Under the pieces are notes generated by a model that saw only the letters and a program-made list of their open reading frames with translations, did not search any database and was not told where the DNA came from. Of a stretch of 64,000 nucleotides of DNA, positions 8,477-18,059 are shown piece by piece. The DNA is from JABMNT01 sp048262255 (lineage in GTDB: Bacteria; Pseudomonadota; Alphaproteobacteria; Rhodospirillales; Casp-alpha2), in contig JBLXFH010000006.1 of assembly GCA_048262255.1 (NCBI GenBank), positions 101,212 to 165,211 of the forward strand, in the 5' to 3' direction. The stretch's first letter is position 1; each line of letters opens with the position of its first letter. The translations under genes were made by a program, and so were the position numbers.

Positions 8477-9949
8477 TTACCGAAAGGCCGGTTCATCAAA
8501 ACTCCTCAGCTTTCGCGAATGCAGGGATTGATGAACCACGTCGTCGCGCATGGTTTCAATGGCGTTCAGGCAGATGCTCAGATGCTGGCTAATGCGTTCC
8601 TCATAAAAAGCATTTGCCATACCCGGCAGTTTGATTTCCCCATGCAGGGGTTTGTCGGAAACGCAGAGCAGGGTGCCGTAGGGCACGCGCAGCCGAAAAC
8701 CATTGGCTGCGATGGTCGCGGATTCCATATCAACAGCGATGGCGCGGGACTGGTTGAAGAAGGTGGAAAGCTCATCGTAGCGCAGTTCCCAGTCGCGGTC
8801 GTCGGTCGAGACAACAGTACCGGTGCGCAATCGCTGTTTCATTTCAGCACCTTCCAGCCCGGTTAGTTCGCTAACCGATTCGGTCAGAGCGACCTGCACC
8901 TCGGCAATCGCCGGGACCGGCACTTCAAGCGGTAAGTCGTTGTCGAGAACATGGTCAAGCCGTGCGTAGGCATGGGCCAGAACATAATCACCCAACCGCT
9001 GGGTGTGGCGTAAACCGCCACAGTGACCCACCATGACCCAGCAATGGGGCCGGAGGACGCTGATATGGTCGGTAATGGTTTTGGCGTTTGAGGGGCCAAC
9101 ACCAATGTTGACCAGAGTAACCCCCATGTGGCCTTCACGGACCAGGTGGTAGGCGGGCATCTGCGGGAGTTTGACCGCCGCCTCGCCGGAGGAGGGTGTG
9201 TCGGTGAGTTTCGGATTGGTGCGGATTTCATTGCCCGGCCCGACAAAGGCCTGAAACGATTCACCGTTCTCGATTTCCGACAATCCGAACTGTACAAACT
9301 CATCAACATAACGCTGATAGTTGGTGAACAGGACAAACTGCTGGAAATGTTCGGGGGATGTGCCTGTATAGTGGCGCAGGCGCGACAGTGAATAATCGAC
9401 CCGTTCCGCATTAAACAGCGCGAGTGGTTTCGGTTCTCCCGGGCTGGCGCGGTAAGTGCCGTTGGCGACATTGTCATCAATGTCCGACAGGTTGGGTAAA
9501 TGAAATTTTGCGGCCAACTGGGCGACCTGTTCCGGGCGTAGATCGGCCGTCAGGTTTTCAAGGGCGAAGGTGAGCGGGATCTGGCGGTTTGAAATGCCAA
9601 CCCAGACAGGAGCCTTGTGATTGTGGATCAAAAGCCCGATCTGTTCGAGAAGGTAGTCGCGAAACAGGACGGGGTCGGTGATTGTCGTCCCATATGAGCC
9701 GATATCCGAGACATTGCCATAGGACAGACGGCGGCCGGATTTGGGGGCTACATCCGAAACATCAATCCACAAATAGGGATAGCAGGCATCCGGTTTGTCG
9801 ATCGACGGATCATCCGCGGCAAATTTCTCAAAATGTGCGAGCAAATAGGCTTTGCCACTGTCGTAAATTTCACACAAACGATCAACGGCCGCAACCGGAT
9901 CGTCAAAAGACTGGGCCTCTGAAATAAAAGGGGCAGGAGGTGATGTCAT
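8477..9949 (-). CDS. amn: AMP nucleosidase
   Basis: Hydrolyses AMP to adenine and ribose 5-phosphate. The 490-residue length and the two-part build (an N-terminal regulatory region and a C-terminal phosphorylase-like domain) match Amn. The latter includes GHMGVTLVNIGVGPSNAKTITDH, MVGHCGGL and VDMESATIAANG, where the Glu contacts the ribose. It lies nine bases downstream of the acyl-CoA synthetase stop on the same strand, so the two are probably co-transcribed. Acyl-CoA synthetases release AMP, which may explain the pairing, though that link is inferred. Confidence 0.92.
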   Translation of the reverse strand: MTSPPAPFISEAQSFDDPVAAVDRLCEIYDSGKAYLLAHFEKFAADDPSIDKPDACYPYLWIDVSDVAPKSGRRLSYGNVSDIGSYGTTITDPVLFRDYLLEQIGLLIHNHKAPVWVGISNRQIPLTFALENLTADLRPEQVAQLAAKFHLPNLSDIDDNVANGTYRASPGEPKPLALFNAERVDYSLSRLRHYTGTSPEHFQQFVLFTNYQRYVDEFVQFGLSEIENGESFQAFVGPGNEIRTNPKLTDTPSSGEAAVKLPQMPAYHLVREGHMGVTLVNIGVGPSNAKTITDHISVLRPHCWVMVGHCGGLRHTQRLGDYVLAHAYARLDHVLDNDLPLEVPVPAIAEVQVALTESVSELTGLEGAEMKQRLRTGTVVSTDDRDWELRYDELSTFFNQSRAIAVDMESATIAANGFRLRVPYGTLLCVSDKPLHGEIKLPGMANAFYEERISQHLSICLNAIETMRDDVVHQSLHSRKLRSFDEPAFR

Positions 9950-9958
9950 GGCCCGGGG

Positions 9959-11590
9959 TTACTCCGTAAATTGCGCGCGCAGCATGAATTTCTGGATTTT
10001 GCCGGTCGATGTTTTGGGTAACGGGCCAAAAACCACATGCCGGGGGCATTTGTAATGCGCCAGATTGTCGCGGCAAAAAGCGATAATATCCTGCTCACTG
10101 GGAGCTTGTGCGCCGGTCATGAGTTCAATGAAAGCGCAAGGCGTTTCTCCCCATTTATCGTCCGGTTTGGCGACCACGGCAGCAAACATCACGGCCGGGT
10201 GCTTGTGCAGGGTGTCTTCTACTTCAATGGAAGAAATATTCTCGCCACCGGAAATGATCACATCCTTGGAGCGGTCCTTGAGCTTGATGTAGCCGTCCGG
10301 CTGGATAACGCCCAAATCGCCGGAATGGAACCAGCCGCCACTTAAAGCCTCGGAAGTGGTTTTCGGGTTCTTCAGATAACCCTTCATGACAATATTACCC
10401 TTGAACATGACTTCGCCCATGGTTTCGCCATCGGCGGGGACCGGTGTCATGGTTTGCGGATCCATGACGGTCAGGTCTTCCAGCGCGTGGTATTTGACGC
10501 CCTGGCGGCCCTTTTTCTCGGTTTGCTGTGCGATCGGCAGGTCGTCCCATTCCGGGTGCCAGGCGCACATGACGGCAGGCCCGTAGGTCTCCGTCAGGCC
10601 ATAAACGTGGGTCACATTAAAGCCCTGCTCCTGCATGCGTTGCAGGGTTGCTGCGGGCGGCGGGGCGGCGGCGGTCATCACATTGACCTGATGATCGAAG
10701 CTGCGGCGCTCCTGATCTGTGGCGTTGATGACAAAATTCAGAACAATGGGCGCGCCGCAGAAATGCGTGGCGCCGTGATCGCCGATGGCTGCGTAAATAT
10801 TAGCCGCATTGACCTGACGCAAGCAGATATTGGTGCCAGCAACCGCAGCAATGCTCCACGGGAAACACCAGCCGTTGCAGTGAAACATCGGCAACGTCCA
10901 CAGATACTTGGGATGATGCCCCATGTTCCAGCCTACAATATTCGACATGGCGTTCAAATAAGCGCCCCGGTGGTGATAAACGACGCCTTTCGGGTCGCCT
11001 GTGGTGCCGGATGTGTAATTCAGGGATATGGCCTGCCATTCATCGTCAGGTAGGGACCAGTCAAAAGCTGGATTCCCTTCCGCCAGAAAACTCTCGTAAT
11101 CGGTTTCTCCCACGGCAACCCCGTCGCCGGTGTATTCGCTATCCAGAATATCGATCACCAGTATTTCGTGATCGACCTGTTTGAGGGCCTCTTCGACCGT
11201 TTTTGAAAACTCGCTATCGGTTAACAAAATGGCCGCTTCACCGTGGTTCAGGCAAAAGGCGATATTGGCCGCATCCAGCCGCACATTGAGGGTGTTGAGA
11301 ACCAGCCCAGCCATAGGCACGCCAAAGGCAGCCTCATACATTTCCGGTGTGTTCGAGCCCATAATGGCAACGGTTTGGCCCGCCTTGATGCCGCGTCCCA
11401 GAAGGGCGCTAGCGAGCCTGCGGGTGCGGGCATAGGTCTCTTTCCAGGTAAACCGCCGGGCCCCGTGAATAACCGAGCAGTGATCCGGATAGGTGTGCGC
11501 CGTACGCGCAATAAACGAGATCGGCGACAGCGGCGCATAATTGGCCGCTGATTGATCCAGGTCAGTTTCAAAAATACCGTTAGCAGTCAT
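9959..11590 (-). CDS. AMP-forming acyl-CoA synthetase (DmdB / medium-chain type)
   Basis: ANL-superfamily ligase that activates a carboxylic acid to its CoA thioester with ATP, releasing AMP. P-loop YTSGTTGDPKGV, the A5-like GLTETYGP, the hinge region GWFHSGDLGVIQPDGYIKLKDRSKDVIISGGENIS and the catalytic C-terminal Lys (K531 in LPKTSTGKIQK) are all present. The MFHCNGWCFPW segment is typical of the subgroup containing 3-methylmercaptopropionate-CoA ligase (DmdB) and medium-chain synthetases, so the exact substrate is open. It precedes amn and is divergent from prpE across 159 bases. Confidence 0.85.
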   Translation of the reverse strand: MTANGIFETDLDQSAANYAPLSPISFIARTAHTYPDHCSVIHGARRFTWKETYARTRRLASALLGRGIKAGQTVAIMGSNTPEMYEAAFGVPMAGLVLNTLNVRLDAANIAFCLNHGEAAILLTDSEFSKTVEEALKQVDHEILVIDILDSEYTGDGVAVGETDYESFLAEGNPAFDWSLPDDEWQAISLNYTSGTTGDPKGVVYHHRGAYLNAMSNIVGWNMGHHPKYLWTLPMFHCNGWCFPWSIAAVAGTNICLRQVNAANIYAAIGDHGATHFCGAPIVLNFVINATDQERRSFDHQVNVMTAAAPPPAATLQRMQEQGFNVTHVYGLTETYGPAVMCAWHPEWDDLPIAQQTEKKGRQGVKYHALEDLTVMDPQTMTPVPADGETMGEVMFKGNIVMKGYLKNPKTTSEALSGGWFHSGDLGVIQPDGYIKLKDRSKDVIISGGENISSIEVEDTLHKHPAVMFAAVVAKPDDKWGETPCAFIELMTGAQAPSEQDIIAFCRDNLAHYKCPRHVVFGPLPKTSTGKIQKFMLRAQFTE

Positions 11591-11749
11591 TTTGGGGCCT
11601 CATGATAAGCGCAGGGCAAGAAGATTACCGATAGCGTAATTGCTGGCAAAGGCAGGTTCAAACCGTACTTTACATGAAATGTCGTTTTGCCCCACACTGA
11701 GTTCAATAATAACCGGCTTAGGCGCTGAACAGGGCGGATAGAGGCAACA

Positions 11750-13657
11750 ATGAGCAACGCATACGATTTGGCATATGAGCGGTCTCTAAAGGACCCTGAG
11801 GGCTTCTGGGGGGATGCGGCAAAGGAAATTGACTGGTACAAGCCCTGGGACAAGGTGCTGGATGATAGCAACAAACCTTTTTATCGCTGGTTTGCCGGGG
11901 CTGAGTGCAATACCTGCTACAATGCAGTGGACCGCCATGTGGAACGGGGCCGTGGCGACCAGGCGGCGCTGATTTACGACAGCGCTGTCACCGGAACCAT
12001 CCGCACCTACAGCTATTCGGATCTGCTTGATCAGGTTTCCCGTTTTGCCGGGGTTTTAAGGGCCCAGGGTGTTGCCAAAGGAGACCGGGTCATCATTTAC
12101 ATGCCCATGGTTCCCGAAGCCGTGATCGCCATGCTAGCCTGCGCCCGGCTGGGGGCGATCCATTCGGTTGTCTTTGGGGGGTTTGCCGCCAACGAACTGG
12201 CGGTGCGCATTGATGATGCACAGCCGAAAGTCATTGTCAGCGCCAGCTGCGGCATTGAGGTCAACCGGGTTATTCCCTATTTGCCCTTGATCAACGGAGC
12301 CATTGATCTGGCGTCGCACAAACCGGCATCTTGCGTGATCCTTGCGCGCCCGGAACTGGAAGCGGAACTGGTGGCGGGCCGGGATATTGACTGGGCTGAA
12401 GCCATGGCAACGGCGGAACCGGCGGATTGCGTTTCCGTTGCGGCGACGGACCCGCTTTATATTCTCTATACCTCAGGCACAACGGGCGAGCCGAAAGGTG
12501 TGGTGCGGGACAACGGCGGCCATATGGTCGCTCTCAAGTGGTCCATGAAGAACATCTATAATGTGGATCCGGGCGATGTCTATTGGGCGGCGTCCGATGT
12601 GGGATGGGTTGTCGGCCACAGCTATATTGCCTATGCGCCGCTGCTGCATGGCTGCACGACCATCATCTATGAGGGTAAACCCATTGGTACGCCTGACGCC
12701 GGTGCATTCTGGCGGGTGATTTCTCAACATAAGGTGAAGGTCATGTTCACCGCTCCCACGGCGTTCCGGGCAATCAAGCGTGAGGACCCGACTGGGGCCC
12801 TGATCAAAGACTATGATATGAGCGGGTTTGAAATGCTGTTTCTGGCAGGGGAGCGGACCGATCCCGATACCCTGCACTGGGCCGAGGACAAACTGCAGGT
12901 GCCGGTTATTGACCACTGGTGGCAAACCGAGACGGGCTGGGCCATTGCGTCCAATTGTATGGGACTTCATGCCTTTGAGGTGCGCGCCGGTTCTCCCACC
13001 AAGGCCGTTCCGGGCTGGGACGTGCGCATCCTGGACGATGGATGTCACGAGGTGCCACGGGGCGACATTGGCGCCATCAGCGTCAAGCTGCCCATGCCCC
13101 CATCGTCCCTGCTGACCCTGTGGAATGCCGATCAGCGTTATAAGAATGCCTATCTGGAGGAATATCCGGGGTATTACAAAACGGCCGATGCCGGTTATAT
13201 GGATGAGGATGGTTATCTCTACATCATGGCCCGCACTGACGATATCATAAACGTCGCCGGGCATCGCCTGTCGACGGGCGGTATGGAGGAAGTGTTGGCG
13301 GCGCACCCGGATGTGGCGGAATGCGCGGTGATTGGCGTCGAAGACCAGCTGAAGGGCCAACTGCCCATCGGCTTTCTGATTCTTAATACCGGAGTCAAAA
13401 AAGAACCCGAACAGGTGGTCTCGGAAGTGGTCCAACGGGTCCGCGATCAAATTGGGCCGGTTGCCGCCTTTAAGCAGGCGGTGGTGGTTGAGAGGTTGCC
13501 GAAAACCCGGTCCGGCAAAATCCTGCGCGGCACCATGCAGAAAATTGCCGACAACCAGGATTATAAAATGCCGGCGACCATTGATGACCCGGCCATTCTG
13601 GATGAAATCGATGCGGCGTTACGAACTTTGGGATTAAGCCGCAGTCGCCGGGAATAG
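11750..13657 (+). CDS. prpE: Propionyl-CoA synthetase
   Basis: Activates propionate (acetate less well) to its CoA ester. The 635-residue length, the N-terminal FWGDAAKEIDWYKPWDKVLDDSNKPFYRWFAG segment, the P-loop YTSGTTGEPKGVVRDNGGH and WWQTETGWAI identify PrpE rather than acetyl-CoA synthetase. K590 in LPKTRSGKILR is the catalytic Lys that is often regulated by acylation in this family. A GAGG ribosome site precedes ATG 11750. The prpBCD methylcitrate genes are not beside it, and it is divergent from the other synthetase. Confidence 0.93.
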   Translation: MSNAYDLAYERSLKDPEGFWGDAAKEIDWYKPWDKVLDDSNKPFYRWFAGAECNTCYNAVDRHVERGRGDQAALIYDSAVTGTIRTYSYSDLLDQVSRFAGVLRAQGVAKGDRVIIYMPMVPEAVIAMLACARLGAIHSVVFGGFAANELAVRIDDAQPKVIVSASCGIEVNRVIPYLPLINGAIDLASHKPASCVILARPELEAELVAGRDIDWAEAMATAEPADCVSVAATDPLYILYTSGTTGEPKGVVRDNGGHMVALKWSMKNIYNVDPGDVYWAASDVGWVVGHSYIAYAPLLHGCTTIIYEGKPIGTPDAGAFWRVISQHKVKVMFTAPTAFRAIKREDPTGALIKDYDMSGFEMLFLAGERTDPDTLHWAEDKLQVPVIDHWWQTETGWAIASNCMGLHAFEVRAGSPTKAVPGWDVRILDDGCHEVPRGDIGAISVKLPMPPSSLLTLWNADQRYKNAYLEEYPGYYKTADAGYMDEDGYLYIMARTDDIINVAGHRLSTGGMEEVLAAHPDVAECAVIGVEDQLKGQLPIGFLILNTGVKKEPEQVVSEVVQRVRDQIGPVAAFKQAVVVERLPKTRSGKILRGTMQKIADNQDYKMPATIDDPAILDEIDAALRTLGLSRSRRE

Positions 13658-13663
13658 GGCCGC

Positions 13664-14524
13664 TCAGTCAGCCGGAAGCCGGTAGGTCTCAATCGCAGTC
13701 TGGCGGTAAAAGCTGAGTTGTTCATCAACGCTGGTGCCAATTAACACGTCATCAAGCAGATCGACCCAGCTCGGGTAGGCGTGACTGAGCACGGAAACCG
13801 GCCAGTCGCTGCCGAACATCACCCGGTCGAAGCCGAAGCAGCCAATGGTATGGGCCACATAGGGTTTGATTTCGTTTGCCGACCAGTTGTTGTGGTTGGC
13901 TTCCGTGATGACGCCCGAGACCTTACAGACCACGTTTGGCAAGCGCGCCAGTTCCCGCATCTGGCGTTTCCAGGGCTCCTCAAGGCCGTGTTTGATACCC
14001 GGTTTGCCAATATGGTCGAGGACAAAGCTGACATCGGGGCAGCGCTTGACCAGCTCAATGGCGAAGGTTAGGCCCCAGTGTTTGACGCAGATATCAAAAC
14101 AGAGATCATATTTTGGTAAAAGCTGTAGCGCGGCCAGGAAGTCCGGTTCCAGACAGAAACCCTGATCCATCTCGTTCTGCATAAGATAGCGAATCCCTTT
14201 AACGGTCGGATTTTCCTTGAGTTTGATCAGGTCCTCTTCAACCGCAGGCCCTTTGACCAGCGGCGCATGAGCGACAGAGCCGCATAACCGCGGGTTTTCG
14301 TCGGCTAGGGACTGGATCCAGGCCGCTTCGTCGAGATGCAAGCCGGGCGCGACATCCACCTCGGCAAAAACAATTTTTTCAACAATCACGGGTCCGCAGG
14401 CCGCGTCATAGTCATTGAGGTTATGGGTCTTGTTGATTTTCGGAACCGCATCCAGCCAGCCATAGCGTAGGCGGTCCACATCAAACAGATGGACATGACT
14501 GTCGACAATCGGAAAATTGGGCAT
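13664..14524 (-). CDS. Amidohydrolase family 2 metal-dependent hydrolase
   Basis: A 286-residue TIM-barrel hydrolase of the amidohydrolase-2 group, which includes sugar-lactone and dicarboxylic-lactone hydrolases. The HxH metal motif is in IVDSHVHLFD (residues 9 and 11), with a barrel His in VLDHIGKPG and the catalytic Asp in MFGSDWPV. The substrate cannot be read from the sequence. It converges on prpE with six bases between stops and is divergent from the methyltransferase-like gene. Confidence 0.8.
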   Translation of the reverse strand: MPNFPIVDSHVHLFDVDRLRYGWLDAVPKINKTHNLNDYDAACGPVIVEKIVFAEVDVAPGLHLDEAAWIQSLADENPRLCGSVAHAPLVKGPAVEEDLIKLKENPTVKGIRYLMQNEMDQGFCLEPDFLAALQLLPKYDLCFDICVKHWGLTFAIELVKRCPDVSFVLDHIGKPGIKHGLEEPWKRQMRELARLPNVVCKVSGVITEANHNNWSANEIKPYVAHTIGCFGFDRVMFGSDWPVSVLSHAYPSWVDLLDDVLIGTSVDEQLSFYRQTAIETYRLPAD

Positions 14525-14688
14525 CTGTGTCCCCTGAAGCCAATATTTTATCGTTATATATGGATTTAATCATAATCCGCAAAAAACAGAAATGCCAATT
14601 CTCCTCGGGTCTTTCTTGCCAAAGCGCGAGCGGTTACTGTATCGGGCAAACATATGATGTCCGTCTCACAGATTATAGGTGCCTATCC

Positions 14689-15504
14689 GTGTCACTTGAA
14701 CAACTGGAAATCCGTGGTTTCAGCCCTTTGGTGCGCTTGCGTGCCCATATAGTCGAGCGATTGGTGCAGGCCAAGAACCGCCAGGCGGAAGTGACGCTGA
14801 GGCGCATTCCGACCCTGTGGCAGGCGCTGGAGGACTACGCCAAAGGCTCATCGGTGACCGGCGCGTCCATGTCTGACTATCTGACGCTCTACGAACAGGT
14901 GCGTCAGCGCAAACCGAAAGAAATCCTGGAGTTTGGCACAGGCTTTTCAACTGTTGTCCTCGCTCACGCTTTGCTGGCCAATGAAAAAGACGGTGCACCA
15001 CTGGGACGCATAACCTCAATGGAAGAAGACGCGGGCTGGACGGCGACGGCTCAGGGCAATCTCCCTGAAAATGTGGCGCATCTGGTAGAGATTGTGCACA
15101 GCCCGAAAGTTGACGGATTCTATAAGATGTTCCGCGGCGTTCAGTATACGGAAATCCCGGAGCGGGATTATGATTTTGTCTTTTCCGATGGCCCGGAGCG
15201 CCATTCCCTGGTCAATGGCGACAAACTGTTTGACCTCGATCTGATCCAGATTGTTCGTAAATCCGAAACACCCATATTCGCCGTTGTCGATAACCATTAT
15301 CTGACCTTCTACGTTCTGCAAAAGGTCTTTGGTACAAAACTGGCCCGTTACAGCGTGCGCCACCGTTTAATGTTTGTCGGTCCGGTCAGCAAGCACGATG
15401 TCCGCCATTTGCGAAAGGAAATCTTCGTTCCCGATTTGCGGGTGGCGGGGGAGGTTGAGTTCAAGCTTCGCATGGCGCTGGACGATGAATATACGTTCGA
15501 CTGA
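14689..15504 (+). CDS. Class I SAM-dependent methyltransferase-like protein
   Basis: The Rossmann glycine motif EILEFGTGFSTVVLAHAL and the acidic strand ITSMEED fit a SAM-binding fold; YDFVFSDGPERH would be the post-II/III strand. The open frame extends upstream to 14527, but that part has no methyltransferase character. I chose GTG 14689 because AGGTG lies about ten bases before it and the product (271 residues) then begins SLEQLEIRGFSP. The target is unknown. A strong bidirectional terminator lies just downstream. Confidence 0.65.
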   Translation: MSLEQLEIRGFSPLVRLRAHIVERLVQAKNRQAEVTLRRIPTLWQALEDYAKGSSVTGASMSDYLTLYEQVRQRKPKEILEFGTGFSTVVLAHALLANEKDGAPLGRITSMEEDAGWTATAQGNLPENVAHLVEIVHSPKVDGFYKMFRGVQYTEIPERDYDFVFSDGPERHSLVNGDKLFDLDLIQIVRKSETPIFAVVDNHYLTFYVLQKVFGTKLARYSVRHRLMFVGPVSKHDVRHLRKEIFVPDLRVAGEVEFKLRMALDDEYTFD

Positions 15505-15532
15505 AACTATTGGCGGGATTTGCGTCACCAAC

Positions 15533-15573
15533 AAAAAAACGCCCGGTCAGATGTCGCTGCCGGGCGTTTTTTG
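15533..15573. terminator. Bidirectional intrinsic terminator
   Basis: A stem of A6-CGCCCGG (15534-15546) pairs with CCGGGCG-T6 (15560-15572) around a 13-base loop. Runs of A on one side and T on the other make it work in both directions, ending the methyltransferase-like gene (plus) and trcR (minus). Confidence 0.88.
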
Positions 15574-15590
15574 TGTTCAGATGTTATAAC

Positions 15591-16253
15591 CTATTCTGCG
15601 GTCTCGGTCGCCGGTTTGCCAAACACGCCTTCAACAGTGTGCTCTTTGGGCGCTGCCTCCTCTTGAGGAGCTGTCGCATGCGGGACAATGCCGTCCGGTG
15701 CCGTGGCGGCGCCTGGGGTATGGACTGTGCCTGCGCGCGCGCGGGCGATGGCGACAAGACGTTCCAGTTCTTCACCTCGGCACAAACCCAGACCGACCGG
15801 GTTTTGCGGTTTGATATTCGGTGTGTTCCAGTGCGAGCGGTCGCGGATGGAGCTGATCGTTGGCTTGGTGGTGCCAACCAGTTTCGAGATTTGCGCGTCG
15901 CTTAACTCGGGATAATTTTTGACCAGCCAGGCAATGGCGTTAGGGCGGTCCTGCCGTTTGGAAACAGGCGTATAGCGTGCACCTTTTCGCTTGGCACGGG
16001 CTTCCGGAACATCACTTTTCGACATTTTCAAAGAGGCCATCGGGTCGCCTTCGCAACGCAGGACTTCTTCTGCTGTCAATTCGCCTGCGGCAATCGGATC
16101 AAGGCCCTGCATTCCGGTCGCGACTTCGTCATCGGCAATGGCCTGAACTTCAAGCTCATGCAAACCACAAAACTCGGCAACCTGCTCAAAAGAAAGCGTT
16201 GTATTATCAACAAGCCAAACAGCTTTTGCCTTTGGCATCAACGGATGCGCCAT
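15591..16253 (-). CDS. trcR: Cell cycle transcriptional regulator TrcR (DUF1013)
   Basis: A 220-residue protein restricted to alphaproteobacteria. Recognisable segments are MAHPLMPKAKAVWLVDNTTLSFEQVAEFCGLHELEV at the start, a helix-turn-helix-like region LVKNYPELSDAQISKLVGTTKPTISSIRDRSHWN near residues 110-143, and a Pro/Ala-rich tail from about 175. Members are essential or growth-related regulators; the name TrcR comes from work in related bacteria. It ends at the bidirectional terminator shared with the upstream-facing gene. Confidence 0.85.
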   Translation of the reverse strand: MAHPLMPKAKAVWLVDNTTLSFEQVAEFCGLHELEVQAIADDEVATGMQGLDPIAAGELTAEEVLRCEGDPMASLKMSKSDVPEARAKRKGARYTPVSKRQDRPNAIAWLVKNYPELSDAQISKLVGTTKPTISSIRDRSHWNTPNIKPQNPVGLGLCRGEELERLVAIARARAGTVHTPGAATAPDGIVPHATAPQEEAAPKEHTVEGVFGKPATETAE

Positions 16254-16366
16254 AATCTTTTTCCCATTCCAGATGTTTTTGCACCAATCACGGATGACCA
16301 GTGATCGTTTGCGGCCCTTTATAGCCCCGGTTTTGCCGCCGGGTCAAACAACGAAAGGCCATATCT

Positions 16367-17362
16367 TCATATCGTGAGCATGATTTTTCCAATGTGCTGG
16401 CTCGATTCCATCAGGGCATGGGCTTCGGCGGCCTGATTGAGCGGGAAAGTCTTGTAGATAACCGGCTTCATTTTGCCGGAAGCCAGCAACGGCCAAACGG
16501 TTTCTTTCAGAGCTTTTGCAATTTCGCCTTTTTTCTCAATGGATTGGGGGCGCAGGGTGGAGCCCGTAAGGGTCAGGCGCTTGAGCATCATGTGCATGAA
16601 ATTGACCTCAACCTGTGGGCTTTGCAGGAATGCGATCTGGACCAGACGACCGTCCGGCGCCAGGGATTTGATGTTTCTTGGTATATAGTCGCCGCCGACC
16701 ATATCGAGGATCACATTAACGCCTTTGCCGCCGCCAAATTCCCGCGCTGCTTCGACAAAATCTTCCTCACGGTAATTAACGGCCCGTTCCGCGCCCAATT
16801 CCAGACAGGCCTGGCATTTTTCGGCGCTCCCTGCTGTGGCAATGACCCGGGCGCCTAACTGATGGGCCATCTGGATGGCGGTTGTGCCTATGCCGCTGGA
16901 GCCGCCATGAACCAACAGGCTTTCGCCGGGCTGCAGAGCACCACGACCAAACACATTGGTCCAGACCGTGAAATAGTTTTCGGGCAGGGCAGCAGCCTCA
17001 ATCATTGACAGACCGTCGGGTACGGGCAGGCATTGGGGCTCGGGAGCGGCTACATATTCCGCATAACCGCCACCAGCGACCAATGCTGTCACCTTGTCGC
17101 CTATGGCCAGTTTCTGTACGTCTGTGCCCAACTGCACGACTACGCCGGCGACTTCCAGGCCGGGGATATCTGTTGTGCCTGGAGGGGGTGCATAATTCCC
17201 AAGCCGCTGGATGCAGTCCGGGCGGTTTACGCCTGCCGCTTCAACCTTGATCAACACTTCCCCGGTGCCTGGGACGGGCAGGGGGCGTGTTGCCGGTTTG
17301 AGCGCTTCCGGTCCGCCGGGTTCAGGTATGTCTATGCAGTTCATCATCTCTGGAAGCGTCAT
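16367..17362 (-). CDS. NAD(P)H quinone oxidoreductase, PIG3-like
   Basis: Zinc-independent medium-chain reductase that uses NADPH to reduce quinones or enals. Family landmarks are AAGVNRPDCIQRLGNYAPPPG, IPGLEVAGVV, the nucleotide motif LLVHGGSSGIGTTAIQMAHQLGA (about 142-164) and ASGKMKPVIYKTFPLNQAAEAHALMESSQHIGKIML at the end. No zinc-ligand Cys cluster is present. At 331 residues it matches the PIG3 subgroup. The start could be residue 1 or the MM pair at residue 6. Confidence 0.88.
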   Translation of the reverse strand: MTLPEMMNCIDIPEPGGPEALKPATRPLPVPGTGEVLIKVEAAGVNRPDCIQRLGNYAPPPGTTDIPGLEVAGVVVQLGTDVQKLAIGDKVTALVAGGGYAEYVAAPEPQCLPVPDGLSMIEAAALPENYFTVWTNVFGRGALQPGESLLVHGGSSGIGTTAIQMAHQLGARVIATAGSAEKCQACLELGAERAVNYREEDFVEAAREFGGGKGVNVILDMVGGDYIPRNIKSLAPDGRLVQIAFLQSPQVEVNFMHMMLKRLTLTGSTLRPQSIEKKGEIAKALKETVWPLLASGKMKPVIYKTFPLNQAAEAHALMESSQHIGKIMLTI

Positions 17363-17459
17363 TGCCGGGTCCTTTTACCATCTGTTTGATTCAACTCCCT
17401 CGTATCTAGTAGGTTGTTGCGTATCAGACAAGACAGCAAAGGAAGAAGGGAGGCTGGAT

Positions 17460-17645
17460 ATGGATTTCGACGAACTGGAGCCGGTTAAAAAGAAAAAGCC
17501 TCTGAAAGACCTGCAGAGTCTGTCGATTGAGGCGCTGGGCGAATATATCGAGGAACTGGAGGCCGAAATCGTGCGAACCCGAGATGCCATCGCCGTCAAG
17601 GAAAAGGCCCGGGAAGGCGCGGAAAGCTTTTTCAAAAAGCCTTGA
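17460..17645 (+). CDS. DUF1192 family small protein
   Basis: A 61-residue charged helical protein beginning MDFDELEPVKKKK, with the conserved LSIEALGEYIEELEAEI core and C-terminal KEKAREGAESFFKKP. This matches DUF1192, a small alphaproteobacterial family of unknown role. A GGGAGG ribosome site lies at 17448-17453, which fixes ATG 17460 as the start although the open frame runs much further upstream. Confidence 0.85.
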   Translation: MDFDELEPVKKKKPLKDLQSLSIEALGEYIEELEAEIVRTRDAIAVKEKAREGAESFFKKP

Positions 17646-17657
17646 AACGGGGCGGCA

Positions 17658-17885
17658 TCAGGGGGCGTTGGTTCGGCGTCGTGAGCGTAAAAACAAAAAC
17701 CAGCCAATCAAGCCAAAGAGCAGAACTATCACCAGCCAGCCGGCGCGCGGCCCGAACGGGCATTTTGAGCCTTTCGGCGGTAACCAGGTGCCGCCACTTG
17801 CCGAGGTAATGACATGCAGGGTTGGAATCACCAACCAAATAATCAGAATTATCCAGGCCGTTGCAGGGGTCATAAGCGCGACCAT
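17658..17885 (-). CDS. Possible small two-helix membrane protein
   Basis: A 75-residue frame with two clear hydrophobic helices, WIILIIWLVIPTLHVITS near the start and WLVIVLLFGLIGWFLFL near the end, followed by RSRRR, which fits a cytoplasmic C-terminus. It converges on the DUF1192 gene with twelve bases between stops. No strong ribosome site is seen before either ATG (17885 or residue 5). I do not recognise a family. The membrane pattern is unlikely by chance, but confidence is moderate. Confidence 0.45.
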   Translation of the reverse strand: MVALMTPATAWIILIIWLVIPTLHVITSASGGTWLPPKGSKCPFGPRAGWLVIVLLFGLIGWFLFLRSRRRTNAP

Positions 17886-18059
17886 AAGCGGTTTTACAAT
17901 GGAAAACCAACGTTATGTCGATTAAGAAATTGGGACTTCCAGTTGGCTGTTTTCGAGGGTTTGCGGGCTTTCTCTGTGCTTATAACTCTCTGTAACAGGC
18001 CCGACTTTTACGATTTTGGTTATATGGCTGATCTATTTTTAAAAAATCAAATTCTCCTG

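Noticed and set aside
12473..13450. 325-residue minus-strand frame across prpE
   Set aside because: Antisense shadow of a fully conserved prpE; His-rich and without recognisable domains.
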